This document shows, piece by piece, positions 46,345 through 55,573 of a stretch of 64,000 bases of DNA. The stretch is from the NCBI RefSeq assembly GCF_947493865.1, contig NZ_CANLTC010000002.1, positions 124,001 to 188,000 of the forward strand, given 5' to 3'. The DNA is from an uncultured Halomonas sp. (GTDB lineage: Bacteria; Pseudomonadota; Gammaproteobacteria; Pseudomonadales; Halomonadaceae). Under the pieces are notes generated by a model. It was not told the origin of the DNA, did not search any database, and was given only the letters and a program-made list of their open reading frames with translations. Position 1 is the first letter of the stretch. The number at the start of each line of letters is the position of its first letter. Position numbers and translations under genes: made by a program.

Positions 46345-49300
46345 TCAACGTTCGTCACTCCCATCACTACGACCGAGGTTGAAGGTATAGATCAGGTCCA
46401 CTGCCTGAGCCGCACCAGATACCGCCTGAACATACAGGTTCTGAAGCAATTTATAGCGCAGGGTCAATTCCGCGATAGGTGAAAAGATACCAACGCCATA
46501 ACTCACCTTGAGATCATCGAACAGATAGCCGCTGACCACCACCTGACTGTCATCGCCGCTGCCGGCGGTATCCAGTGACAAGTCGTTGATGCCGAAGGCC
46601 TGCCCCACTTGCCCCACGGCGTTGCCCGTGCGTGACAAGGACAGCCCGATCAACGCGGAGGTCAATGCACTGTCGGCCCCAGCGCCTCCATCATCCGGCG
46701 CGCGACCACGCAGCAGATAGGAAAGTGCGCGGCTTTCGTCCATGGCCGGCTCGGAAAAGATCTTCAAGCGCGGCTGTTCCGCAGGTCCCGTGACACGCAG
46801 GCCCGCGATCACGCCGTCTTCGGTGACTTCGGGGTTGCGGATAGCCTCGAATTGCAGCCGTGGCTGGGAGGCGGGCCCGCTGAACAGTACCTGACCACGG
46901 CGAATGATCAAATCCTGTCCAAAGGCTTGATAACGCCCGTCTTCCAGATTGACATCGCCGAACAACTGCACCGGGCCGCTATCCTGGCGTACCTGCAGCG
47001 TACCGTTCAAGGACGTTTCCAGCCCATAGGCTTCCAGTTGCACATCCGGGCCCAATACCAGTTCGACGTTGACGTCGAGTTGCATGCCTGCTTCATTCAG
47101 TGCCTCGGAAGTGGCCTCTCCAGCATCTTGGCCGGCTTGCTCTGCGGCCTGTCTGGCCTTGCGCCTGGCCTCCTCTTCATCCTCCCGGGTAATGACGACC
47201 GCATCGGAACTTGGCGCGATCGCCGAGGGCGGCGTTCCTGCCACGCTCAAACGCGCCCAGGGGATGCGCACCTGGCCTCCAATGCGTAACAGTTCAGGCG
47301 TGGCGTTGATCTCGAGATCCGGGGCTACCCGTAGCCGTCCAAAATCCGGCAGCACGACCAGCAGGGGATCGTTGGTGCCGTCGAGAGAAACCTCGGCCCG
47401 CCACTCCTGCGGGGTTGGCCAACTGGCCTGACCGTCGAGATTGATACGCCCTTCTTGCGCCTCGACGAAGCCCGCAATAGTGGCGTTGTCGCCCTGCAAC
47501 TGAATGCCAATAGTGCCATCCCGCACCTTGACGGGTATGTCCTTGCCCTGGGCACGCAACTTGTCCAGGCGTACATCGCCGGTGAGGCGCGGCTGTTTCA
47601 GAGTACCCCCAAGTCCGACATCCGCGTTCAAGGAACCCTCTAGCTCATCCAGGGCAGTCGTCAGGCGTTGATAGGGCGACAATTGAATGTCATCGATACC
47701 CAGGCGCCCATCCAGGGTCGCCTGCCCTGTCGGATCGTCGATCTGAAGATCGAGCTGTACCACGCCGGCTTGCTCGAGGCTCAGACGTGCGTCCAGCTGC
47801 GCCTTCGAATCGCTGGCGTCGAGGGAAGCATCAAGCGATGCCGCCGGCACCGACCAGGGCTTGCCAAACGCATCCCGGCCATCGATGGCAAGACGGCTTT
47901 GCAACTCGGCCTGTGCCGACCAGCGCCCGCCGGGCGCCCAGCCGAGATCGAACTGGCCGTTGGTCTGGCCTTCTGCCGACCAGTTTTCCGGTAGCGCGGC
48001 GGAAATCATCGCCATGGGGAAGTTGCTGAGTTCCAGCGTGGCGCTACCGCGTTCGGCAGATGCCTTGACGGTGTCGGTGGCACAAAGCCGCCCACCTTGT
48101 TCACGAATCAGACAGAATGGCGAGGCTTCAACGCTACCGGCGGCTAGATTGGCAGTAAAGGCCAAGGCGTCTTCCAGACGCAGGTCCGCCTGCTCACTAT
48201 CCACCTCGAGCGCCGTGACACGTCCCTTGTAGCGATCGCGGGCAGCGTTGAGACCGCCTTGTAAGGCCAGGGATGCACGGGATAGCGGCATGTCTTCCTT
48301 CGCGTCCGCGGAAAAATCGAGCTGGTGATCCGAAAGCCGGCCGTCGAGGGTCAAAGCGATGTCGGAAAAACGCTGCCCCGCTGCGTCAATACCGCTGATA
48401 TCCAGGACGGCATCAAGGGAGGGGTCGTCCAGTCCTTCGATATCGGCCTTGAGCTGCAGGCTTTTCAGCGAGTTCTGCGCATAGCGTAGATCGGTGGCGC
48501 TCATGCTCAGATCGAGCTGGGGAGCCTCGAAGGTTCCAGCCACCGAAAAACGGCTCTGGATGCGCCCGCCCAGCTCCGGCAGCAAGGTTTTCAGTGCCGG
48601 TGCATCGATCTCGCCGGAAAGATCCATGCGTTCTGCAATACGGCCTTTGGCCGTCAGACGATTCTCGCCTTGGCGCAGGCGTAATTGCGCGATGTTCCAA
48701 TGCATGTCGCTGTTTCCGCTGAGCTGCGCGTTGAGCGACAAGGGACGTTCCTGCAAGGTGCCATCGATATCGAGCCTGGGGATTTCCAACTGCCAGTCCC
48801 CCGCCTCGTTCAATGCAAAATGCGCTTGTGCATCGCCATCGAGACGTCCGCTGATCGCATCCGTCAGTGCATCGAGGGAAAAGTCGTCCAGATGCAGCGT
48901 GGCATTGACATCCACGTCCGGCGCCCAACGCGCTTCACCGCGGCTGATCAAGGAGCCTTTGCCGGTGGAAAGCGCAAGAGGCGTCCAGGAAAAGCGTTCC
49001 AGATCGCCCTTGCCTTTCAGCGCCACCTGCACTTCCTCGGGCAGTGCGGAACCGGACACGAGACCGGATAACGCGGCATCATAATCACTCAAGTCGCCAT
49101 TGGCCTTGAACACGAGATCCCGCACCACGTAACTATCAGGCGTTGCTTGAGCGGCAGACGCTTTCGGCGCTGAGGATGGTGGTGCCGTGCCTTCCGGGGA
49201 TGACGCCTGCTTAGGGGGGTTGTCCTGAGCTTTCTGAGACGGCTCTGGTTCTGGCTGGGGCAAGGGCCACTCCAGGCGCTCGGCTGTCAGCGCGATATCA

Positions 49301-50475
49301 AAGGGCTTTGCTGGAGCCAGTACGTCGGCTTGGGCCTTCAAGCGCGCCGCGAACGGCCCCTTGGCATCCAGATCGGCAGTCAAGTCCGCCAAGCTGCCAT
49401 TGAGCGTCAATTGAAGACGCTCGCCGCTCAAGGGCTGCTCATGAATGCGTGCAACCAGATCGAGCCCCAGCGGATAGTCATCCTTTAGCGTGACGTTCGC
49501 GGAAAGTCGTGCATCCGCCGCCGTAGAAGCCAGTGCCAAGCTGGTGAGACGCACCTCGTTGCCTTGCCCCTGCAAGCTGATGGCCAGGCGCTCCACCGAC
49601 TGTTCGGTTGGTCCGGTGATACGGAAATTCTCGACCACCAGACTGGGGACGTTGACGTCCATTGGCAGCTCGATGTCCGGCAAGACCAGGCGTTCGCGCT
49701 CTTGCAGCGGGCGAGTGTCCGTCTCCGCTGGCTCGTCGGTAGCCGACGCTTCTGCCACCGTTTCTTGAGAGTCAGGCATGACCACGTCATTGGCGGCATC
49801 GATTGCCGCCCTCGTCAGGCGCTTCTGGGATAAAGGAGGAATGCTCGGGTCGTTTTCGCCGGAGGGGGCGTCGTCGTCAGCTGTGCCACTCATGGCCAGG
49901 GCCTGCCCCGGCGACACTGGCAGACGCAATTCGCTGTCGACCAGTCGGGTCGGCAGCAGGGTCGCGGAGTGGCCGGCAAGTCGAGCGCCGGTGGTGAAGC
50001 GCTGCCAGGTCAGGCGTGTGCCATCCGCCAGACGCACGTCCACATCACGCAGCTCGATGGCGCGCAGTTCGATGGGAAACGGCAGCGCGATCGAAGGCAT
50101 TCCGCCCCCATCCGTCGTTTCCGGTGCCGGTTCTGGCTCGGTTGCATCGCTTTGCACGATACGAACATCCACGTCCTCGAGCTGAAGGGCATCAAGGCAT
50201 AGCTTGCCGTCGAAAACGCAGTCGTCCGACCAATCCAGATGCAGCCGCCCGACCTTGATACGGGCTGGCCCGGCATCGAGTGCAAGCCCCGTCAGCGTGA
50301 ATTCGTCCAGCGGTGCCCCGTTGACGCTTTCTACCTGCAGAAAATCACGCTTCTCGGCCTGAGATATCAACCACTGGGTGCCCCAGGGCGACAAGGCCAG
50401 CCCCAGAAGAAACAACAACAATCCCAGCAGCCAAAACGGTAACCACAGCAGTAAACGAAGCAAGGGAACAATCAA
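46345..50475 (-). CDS. tamB: Translocation and assembly module subunit TamB
   Basis: A 1376-residue envelope-spanning protein of the AsmA-like/TamB family. One N-terminal anchor helix (LLRLLLWLPFWLLGLLLFLL) is followed by more than 1200 residues of beta-rich repeats and the conserved C-terminal TamB domain (from about residue 1040; NVELVLGPDVQLEAYGLETS, LFGDVNLEDGRYQAFGQDL, LSYLLRGRAPDDGG). A Pro/Ser/Ala/Glu-rich low-complexity insertion sits near residues 405-440. With TamA it helps place outer membrane proteins and phospholipids. The start is a TTG overlapping the tamA stop (TTGA), implying translational coupling. Confidence 0.93.
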   Translation of the reverse strand: MIVPLLRLLLWLPFWLLGLLLFLLGLALSPWGTQWLISQAEKRDFLQVESVNGAPLDEFTLTGLALDAGPARIKVGRLHLDWSDDCVFDGKLCLDALQLEDVDVRIVQSDATEPEPAPETTDGGGMPSIALPFPIELRAIELRDVDVRLADGTRLTWQRFTTGARLAGHSATLLPTRLVDSELRLPVSPGQALAMSGTADDDAPSGENDPSIPPLSQKRLTRAAIDAANDVVMPDSQETVAEASATDEPAETDTRPLQERERLVLPDIELPMDVNVPSLVVENFRITGPTEQSVERLAISLQGQGNEVRLTSLALASTAADARLSANVTLKDDYPLGLDLVARIHEQPLSGERLQLTLNGSLADLTADLDAKGPFAARLKAQADVLAPAKPFDIALTAERLEWPLPQPEPEPSQKAQDNPPKQASSPEGTAPPSSAPKASAAQATPDSYVVRDLVFKANGDLSDYDAALSGLVSGSALPEEVQVALKGKGDLERFSWTPLALSTGKGSLISRGEARWAPDVDVNATLHLDDFSLDALTDAISGRLDGDAQAHFALNEAGDWQLEIPRLDIDGTLQERPLSLNAQLSGNSDMHWNIAQLRLRQGENRLTAKGRIAERMDLSGEIDAPALKTLLPELGGRIQSRFSVAGTFEAPQLDLSMSATDLRYAQNSLKSLQLKADIEGLDDPSLDAVLDISGIDAAGQRFSDIALTLDGRLSDHQLDFSADAKEDMPLSRASLALQGGLNAARDRYKGRVTALEVDSEQADLRLEDALAFTANLAAGSVEASPFCLIREQGGRLCATDTVKASAERGSATLELSNFPMAMISAALPENWSAEGQTNGQFDLGWAPGGRWSAQAELQSRLAIDGRDAFGKPWSVPAASLDASLDASDSKAQLDARLSLEQAGVVQLDLQIDDPTGQATLDGRLGIDDIQLSPYQRLTTALDELEGSLNADVGLGGTLKQPRLTGDVRLDKLRAQGKDIPVKVRDGTIGIQLQGDNATIAGFVEAQEGRINLDGQASWPTPQEWRAEVSLDGTNDPLLVVLPDFGRLRVAPDLEINATPELLRIGGQVRIPWARLSVAGTPPSAIAPSSDAVVITREDEEEARRKARQAAEQAGQDAGEATSEALNEAGMQLDVNVELVLGPDVQLEAYGLETSLNGTLQVRQDSGPVQLFGDVNLEDGRYQAFGQDLIIRRGQVLFSGPASQPRLQFEAIRNPEVTEDGVIAGLRVTGPAEQPRLKIFSEPAMDESRALSYLLRGRAPDDGGAGADSALTSALIGLSLSRTGNAVGQVGQAFGINDLSLDTAGSGDDSQVVVSGYLFDDLKVSYGVGIFSPIAELTLRYKLLQNLYVQAVSGAAQAVDLIYTFNLGRSDGSDER

Positions 50476-52358
50476 AACTCGGGTCCTATGGCGAAATGCA
50501 GCCGGAAGGCATCATCGTTATCGAAGGGATGCGCCACATCCAGACGAATCGGGCCTACCGGGGAGATCCAGCGCACACCAAGCCCTGCCCCGGTCGCCAG
50601 GTCCTCCGGCCACCAGTCATTGAAGGCATTGCCGGTATCGACAAAAGCGGCTCCCCACCAGTCCCCGGTGATACGCCGCTGGGCCTCTATGCTGGCGGTG
50701 AGCTGCTGCTGCCCCCCCAGCAGATCGCCGTCTTCGTTTTCCGGTGCGAGGCTTTCATAACTGTAGCCGCGCACGCTTCTATCGCCACCGGTAAAGAAGC
50801 GAAGCGAAGGCGGAATCTTCGAGAAGTCATCGGTACTCATGGCGCCGATACCCGCACGGCCAACGAAGCGTGTATTGCTTCCCCACATGCGAATCCACTG
50901 GGTGTCGAAAATGGCACGCGCGAAAGTTGCACCGGACCCCCATACTTCGTCGGAAACTTCAAAGGTGAGACGCTGGCTATCCCCCCAGGTAGGAAAACGT
51001 GGGTTGCGTGTGCGGGTGCGCGCCCAACTGATTCCAGGGTAGTAGAGCAGTACATCCGCGTCCTGATCCGCCTGAATGTAATCCTCGTAGGTCGTGCGAA
51101 AATAGATACGCTGTATCCAATCGTTTTCGAAACGCCACCGACGCGCGAACTCGATCGAGGCTTCGAGACTTTCGGTATCTTCGATATCGCGATTCTTGAG
51201 TCCGTAAAGCACTTCATAGCGATCACGCAGCGGATCCTCCAGCGGCATCAGATATTCGCCGCTGAACTCCTGCTCGGGGCCGGACAGGTACAGATTGTGA
51301 TTGAGGCTGTCGCCGTCTTCGTTGAGCCAGGGCTGCTCCCAGGAAAACTTGGTACGAGGCCCTACATCCGTGGCATAACCGACGCCCACCTCAAACTGGT
51401 GCCGATCCGCGGGTATCAGGGTGATGTCGATGGGTACCCGCGGTGGCCGTTCGCTGCCGGTGCGAACAGCCGCCTCGATGGCACCACTTGCCAACAACGG
51501 CGATCTTTGAGGTGGCATGGGCGATGCCGCTGACCGGCGATCGACGGCTTCCCACCAGTTGCGTTGTGCCTGGGCGATGGTGTCCGCGCCCTGCTGCAGC
51601 CGTGGACGCACTGCTATGCTACGAAACCAGCCGGTTTCACCCAGGCGCTGGTTATATTCCGCCAGAGCACCGGCGAGGTAAGGATCCCCCGGCTCGAAAT
51701 TGAGCATGTTGCGCAGTCGCGATACTTCGATTTGACTGCCACGATAATCGATGTCGCCAAATACGTGACGTTCGCCACTGTCGAGGGTCAGGTAAATTCG
51801 CGCGCTCTCCTCCCAAGGGCGTATCTCCAGACGATGATCCGTAAAACGCGAGTCGAAATAGCCACGCTCCAGCGACAAGGTAGACAGCTTGCTGCGTAAG
51901 CTGTCGTAGCGATCCTGGCGAAGTGGCTGGCCTACCTTGAGCGGCGTACTGGCAATGGCTTCCTGAAAAGCCTCATCGTCCTTGGCATCATTGAGCAGGG
52001 TGACATCGAGGACGGTTATCTTCGCTCTCGCGCCTGGCTTGATGGCGATTTTCGCTAGCTTGACCCTGCTTTCACCTTGCTTGTCCGCACCCTTTTTCTC
52101 TTCATGCTGCAACGTAATATCAAACTGCGGCTCGTAATAGCCGAAGGCCTTGAGCGCCTCGCTGGTGCGCTGCGTGATTTCGTATTCGAGCCTATCGCGC
52201 CCATACTCGCTGGCGTCGAGTTCAGCCAGGTAGTTTTCGACATTCTCGGCGACGTCATCCTCCACACCGGTGATTTTCGTGTCGAGTGCCAACGCCTTGA
52301 AGCTGCAGGAGAGTAATAACAGCAGCATCAACGGTTGTCTGATAGGAGGCGTAACCAT
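50472..52358 (-). CDS. tamA: Translocation and assembly module subunit TamA
   Basis: A 628-residue outer membrane protein of the Omp85 family. A signal peptide (LMLLLLLSCSFKALA) precedes about three POTRA domains (residues 25-270; TQRTSEALKAFGYYEPQF, GERHVFGDIDYRGSQIEVSR) and a 16-strand barrel ending HFAIGPEF with terminal Phe. The barrel has the Omp85 lid-lock motif seen as FFTGGDRSVRGYSYESLAPE. An insertion rich in Ser/Pro (DRRSAASPMPPQRSPLLASG) sits at about 265-285. The start codon lacks its own ribosome site; a short in-frame leader frame ends six bases upstream. TamA works with TamB in the next gene. Confidence 0.94.
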   Translation of the reverse strand: MVTPPIRQPLMLLLLLSCSFKALALDTKITGVEDDVAENVENYLAELDASEYGRDRLEYEITQRTSEALKAFGYYEPQFDITLQHEEKKGADKQGESRVKLAKIAIKPGARAKITVLDVTLLNDAKDDEAFQEAIASTPLKVGQPLRQDRYDSLRSKLSTLSLERGYFDSRFTDHRLEIRPWEESARIYLTLDSGERHVFGDIDYRGSQIEVSRLRNMLNFEPGDPYLAGALAEYNQRLGETGWFRSIAVRPRLQQGADTIAQAQRNWWEAVDRRSAASPMPPQRSPLLASGAIEAAVRTGSERPPRVPIDITLIPADRHQFEVGVGYATDVGPRTKFSWEQPWLNEDGDSLNHNLYLSGPEQEFSGEYLMPLEDPLRDRYEVLYGLKNRDIEDTESLEASIEFARRWRFENDWIQRIYFRTTYEDYIQADQDADVLLYYPGISWARTRTRNPRFPTWGDSQRLTFEVSDEVWGSGATFARAIFDTQWIRMWGSNTRFVGRAGIGAMSTDDFSKIPPSLRFFTGGDRSVRGYSYESLAPENEDGDLLGGQQQLTASIEAQRRITGDWWGAAFVDTGNAFNDWWPEDLATGAGLGVRWISPVGPIRLDVAHPFDNDDAFRLHFAIGPEF

Positions 52359-52364
52359 GAGCGA

Positions 52365-52466
52365 TCAGTCCACTCCCGGCGGCCAAGGCAATGAGGCCGC
52401 GGCGGGAAGAGACGTGGTACGAGGGCAAGGTGGCTCTAGCATTTGCGTTGTTTTGGGTTCGTGCAT
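52365..52466 (-). CDS. Putative 33-codon leader frame upstream of tamA
   Basis: An ATG at 52466 with a good AGGAG site eight bases upstream opens a 33-codon frame (MHEPKTTQML..., Pro-rich) that ends with TGA six bases before the tamA ATG and in the same frame. tamA itself has no visible ribosome site, so ribosomes ending here could re-initiate at tamA. No similarity is recognised, and it may be noncoding. Confidence 0.3.
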   Translation of the reverse strand: MHEPKTTQMLEPPCPRTTSLPAAASLPWPPGVD

Positions 52467-52513
52467 TTCCTTTGCTCCTTCCCCTGTCTCTTCCCTTATC
52501 GCATGGTTGCTGT

Positions 52514-53362
52514 TTATTCCAGGCGATCTCCAAGATTCTCCACACTGGCGCTTAACGCAAGCTGGCCTTGGCGCAACTCCGTAAGGCTTGCCCGGTTGGA
52601 TTGAATGGCTGCGTTCAGTTCTTCAAGTCGCGCTTGCCGTTGCTGGCTGGTTTCTTCCAGTGTCTCGATACGCGAAGCAATACTATCTATTTTTTCTTGC
52701 ACGGTAGCCAGAGTTTTGTCGAACTCCTGCCCGGCAAGCGACTGCATCTGATCTTCGAGTCCGCGGATAGTTCCACTCAGGGTCTGTAGTTGCTGTTCGT
52801 GATCGTCTCGCGCGGTACCGGCGTCTTTCAAGCGCGTGTCGAGTGCTGCTCGAGCCTTCTCGCCACTCTGTTCCAGCGTGGCCAGCGAGCGACCCATGGC
52901 ATCGAGAGTCGCGGAGAGCGTATCGCGCTCCTTGCGGGCAGATTCGATTCGCCTGGCGGTTGCTTCCGGGTCGATCCTGGCAGCATGCTCCTGAAGCGTC
53001 TTCAGTAGCGAGGTGAGTTCTTGTTGACGCTCATTCAAGGACTGTTGATTCGATGAAAGTTCATTCAATTGTGCCTTGAATCCGGTGCCCTGCTGACGAT
53101 CGTCCAGACTATCAAACCGGGCGTGCAGATTGGAGAGCTGGCCATCGAGTTCGCGCTGCTTGAGTTGCCACTCCTGGCGATCGAACCAGTAATAGACCCC
53201 CATCGACACTAGCGCCGCCAACAGGATCAAGCATAACAACCATAGCGCGCGCGTCTTGACGCGGCGTTCATGCTGTGGGGTTGAACGGTGCCGGGGTACC
53301 GTCTCATTATCGGGCTCCGGCACGATCGGCGTCGTCAATCGCGGTTCGTCCGAGCGATTCAT
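52514..53362 (-). CDS. Membrane-anchored coiled-coil protein of unknown function
   Basis: A 282-residue protein: a cytoplasmic basic/polar N-terminus (about 38 residues), one helix (LWLLCLILLAALVSMGVYYWF), then about 210 residues of nearly continuous coiled coil rich in Gln, Glu, Leu, Arg and Ala with regular heptads (LSSNQQSLNERQQELTSLL, LATVQEKIDSIASRIETLEE). I recognise no enzymatic domain. It lies between tamA (150 bp downstream on the same strand) and the divergent sodB. The periplasmic rod could tether or space envelope parts; that is inference only. Confidence 0.7.
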   Translation of the reverse strand: MNRSDEPRLTTPIVPEPDNETVPRHRSTPQHERRVKTRALWLLCLILLAALVSMGVYYWFDRQEWQLKQRELDGQLSNLHARFDSLDDRQQGTGFKAQLNELSSNQQSLNERQQELTSLLKTLQEHAARIDPEATARRIESARKERDTLSATLDAMGRSLATLEQSGEKARAALDTRLKDAGTARDDHEQQLQTLSGTIRGLEDQMQSLAGQEFDKTLATVQEKIDSIASRIETLEETSQQRQARLEELNAAIQSNRASLTELRQGQLALSASVENLGDRLE

Positions 53363-53470
53363 GCAGTCTCCTAAACTATCTGTCCTGCGTTATTCACGTA
53401 ATTCTGCGTACACGAAAAGTTCGTTGATCGGTGACCTAGGCGCTGCCACCCGGCTAGGCCGTTGGCATAA

Positions 53471-53499
53471 TTGGCTCTTAGGCGGCAGACTGCTAAGAT
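53471..53499 (+). promoter_or_regulatory. Extended -10 sigma-70 promoter of sodB
   Basis: TTGGCT (53471-53476), 17-bp spacer, TGC-TAAGAT (-10 at 53494-53499, extended TG). CTTAG and CTAAG form an inverted repeat across the spacer. The predicted leader is about 80 bases. A Fur site is not evident. Confidence 0.6.
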
Positions 53500-53587
53500 G
53501 ATACGACACCATGTTCGCAGATGCTTGGTATCATGAAATCTTCCACCAAGTGCTGCATCCCACGGTGAATCCAAAAGGAGTTAACCA

Positions 53588-54166
53588 ATGGCATTCGAAC
53601 TACCTGCTCTTCCCTACGAGAAAAATGCACTGGAACCGCATATCTCGGCGGAAACCCTGGAGTATCATTACGGCAAGCACCACCAGGCGTATGTAACCAA
53701 GCTCAACGAGTTGACCGATGGCACCGACGACGCCAACAAGTCCCTTGAGGAGATCGTCAAATCCTCGTCAGGGGGATTGTTCAATCAGGCGGCACAAGTC
53801 TGGAACCACACCTTCTATTGGCATTGTCTCTCCCCTAACGGCGGTGGCGAGCCCTCCGGCGCGCTCGGCGAAGCCATCAACGCCAAGTTCGGCTCCTTCG
53901 ACAAGTTCAAGGAGGAGTTCAGTGCCAAGGCGGCGGGCAACTTCGGTTCCGGCTGGACCTGGCTGATCAAGAGCGATGACGGCGGCGTCGAGATTTTCAA
54001 CACCGACGATGCGGATAGCGCGATCGCTCACGGCAAGACGCCATTGCTGACCATCGATGTCTGGGAGCACGCCTATTACATCGATTACCGCAACGCCCGC
54101 CCGAAGTATCTCGAGGCGGTCTGGAACGTGATCAACTGGGATTTCGTGGCCCAGAACTACAGCTGA
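53588..54166 (+). CDS. sodB: Superoxide dismutase [Fe]
   Basis: A 192-residue cytoplasmic enzyme. Metal ligands are in LEYHYGKHHQAYV (His27), WNHTFYWHCL (His74), and DVWEHAYYIDYRNARP (Asp, His). Residues GGLFNQAAQVWNHTFYW with Gln at position 70 and the SGWTWLI stretch mark the iron-type rather than manganese-type enzyme. AAAAGGAG precedes the ATG. It is monocistronic, with its own promoter and terminator. It removes superoxide and fits the run of oxidative-stress genes here. Confidence 0.97.
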   Translation: MAFELPALPYEKNALEPHISAETLEYHYGKHHQAYVTKLNELTDGTDDANKSLEEIVKSSSGGLFNQAAQVWNHTFYWHCLSPNGGGEPSGALGEAINAKFGSFDKFKEEFSAKAAGNFGSGWTWLIKSDDGGVEIFNTDDADSAIAHGKTPLLTIDVWEHAYYIDYRNARPKYLEAVWNVINWDFVAQNYS

Positions 54167-54213
54167 TACCCTTTCATGGGTCATATCGGCTCATTGCAGG
54201 ATTGCTGTAATAC

Positions 54214-54240
54214 ATTACGCCCCGCATTGCGGGGCGTAAT
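54214..54240. terminator. Bidirectional terminator between sodB and the ugd-like gene
   Basis: A 12-bp perfect stem (ATTACGCCCCGC / GCGGGGCGTAAT) with loop ATT, followed by TTGTG on the plus strand, between convergent genes. Confidence 0.88.
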
Positions 54241-54282
54241 TGTGTCGGAGGAAGGTGGAGCGGCTGGCAGACATGCAGAATG

Positions 54283-55569
54283 TCAGGGGTCCGCTCGGCG
54301 ACCGATACCACGATAAATCAATCCCCTGGCCGCGACATAGTTGGGATCGTAGATATTGCGCCCGTCCAGAATCAGCTTGGCACTCAACATTTCCTTCAGA
54401 CGACGCCAATCCGGATTCCAGTAGGGTTTCCACTCGGTGACCAGCATCAACGCATCCGCCCCTTCGCAGGCGTCATAGGGGTTGTTGGGACAAAGTGTCA
54501 GCAGCGGATGCTCTCCTACCTCGGCTCGCACGGCGGGCAAGGCAGCAGGATCATGGAGACGCACATGCACGCCCTGGGCCCAGAGGGCACGCAGCAGCGT
54601 CAATACCGGTGCATGATCGATGCGTGCCGTGCCGGGTTTGAACGCTGCCCCCCAGATGGCCACGGTACGTCCTTCCAGTTGGCCGTGAAAATGCCCCCAG
54701 AGCTTGCGGAACAGGGTCTCTTTCTTTTTTTCGTTGATATCGAGCACCTGTTCGAGAAGATAGGATTCTCGACCGGTTGCCATCTGCACGTCCGCCAGAC
54801 GCATCAAATCCCGAGAAAAGCTGGGGCCGCCGAAACCACAACCCGGGTAGAGATATTCATAGCCGATCCGGCTGTCGGCGCCCATGCCTTTACGCACGTG
54901 TTCCACATCGACCCCGAGCGAATCCGCCAGACCCGCCACTTCGTTCATATAACTGATACGGGTTGCCAGCATGCCATTGATGGCCAGTTTGGTCAGCTCC
55001 GCGGCGCGACGCGGCATACGATGAATATTCTCGGCGCGACGATTGAAAGCGCGCAGCAGTTCGCGCACCTGCCGTTCGGCCCAATCGTCCTCGCATCCGA
55101 GCAGCCAGCGCGAGGGTCGTGTGAATACCTGCCAGGCGCGTCCTTCCTCGATCATGTCCGGTACCATCACCGCTGCCTGGGAGGCATGCCGCAACAATCC
55201 TTCCAATGCTTCGGTCTGGCCAATCGGGAACATGGAGTTGTTGACTACCACCAGTGGCGACGTCTGGTGTTCGGCAATGGCATCGATGAAATGCTCGGCG
55301 GTTTCACGCTGATCCGGTGCCAGAGCCAACCAGACCACATCCGCCTCGGCAAGTGCAGACGGGGTCTCGACGAGCTTGAGAGCGCCGGAGGAGCAGCTCT
55401 CTTCGAGTTGATCGGTAAGCACGGGCTCGCGGTTCAACCACTGCGCCTTGCGTAGCTGCGACCAGGGCATGTCCGGATGCGGGTACCAGCTTACCTGATG
55501 CCCTACCGAAGAGAGCGCCGTGGCGGCAACGGCGGCAGCCAACTCACTGCCATGTACGATGATACGCAT
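54283..55569 (-). CDS. UDP-glucose dehydrogenase-like protein with degenerate active site
   Basis: A 428-residue member of the UDP-glucose/GDP-mannose dehydrogenase family. The central domain is well kept (AELTKLAINGMLATRISYMN with Lys194 and Asn198; DSRIGYEYLYPGCGFGGPSF), as is the C-terminal UDP-binding domain (VAIWGAAFKPGTARIDHAP, ALMLVTEWKPYWNPDW). Two key parts are altered. The catalytic Cys (GGSCFPKD in Ugd) is Ser250 in GGPSFSRD, and the N-terminal NAD loop reads VHGSELAAAVAATALSSVGH instead of GxGxxG with no acidic residue after the second strand. Start 55569 has GAGGG and lies 4 bp after galU. Activity as a UDP-glucose dehydrogenase is doubtful. Confidence 0.85.
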   Translation of the reverse strand: MRIIVHGSELAAAVAATALSSVGHQVSWYPHPDMPWSQLRKAQWLNREPVLTDQLEESCSSGALKLVETPSALAEADVVWLALAPDQRETAEHFIDAIAEHQTSPLVVVNNSMFPIGQTEALEGLLRHASQAAVMVPDMIEEGRAWQVFTRPSRWLLGCEDDWAERQVRELLRAFNRRAENIHRMPRRAAELTKLAINGMLATRISYMNEVAGLADSLGVDVEHVRKGMGADSRIGYEYLYPGCGFGGPSFSRDLMRLADVQMATGRESYLLEQVLDINEKKKETLFRKLWGHFHGQLEGRTVAIWGAAFKPGTARIDHAPVLTLLRALWAQGVHVRLHDPAALPAVRAEVGEHPLLTLCPNNPYDACEGADALMLVTEWKPYWNPDWRRLKEMLSAKLILDGRNIYDPNYVAARGLIYRGIGRRADP

Positions 55570-55573
55570 CGGT

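Noticed and set aside
49485..50285. Several frames opposite and across tamB
   Set aside because: tamB is continuous over 1376 codons with family features; the others are compositional shadows.
46322..53362. Frameshifts within tamA/tamB
   Set aside because: Both genes read through without breaks; the TTG start of tamB overlapping the tamA stop is a normal coupled arrangement.
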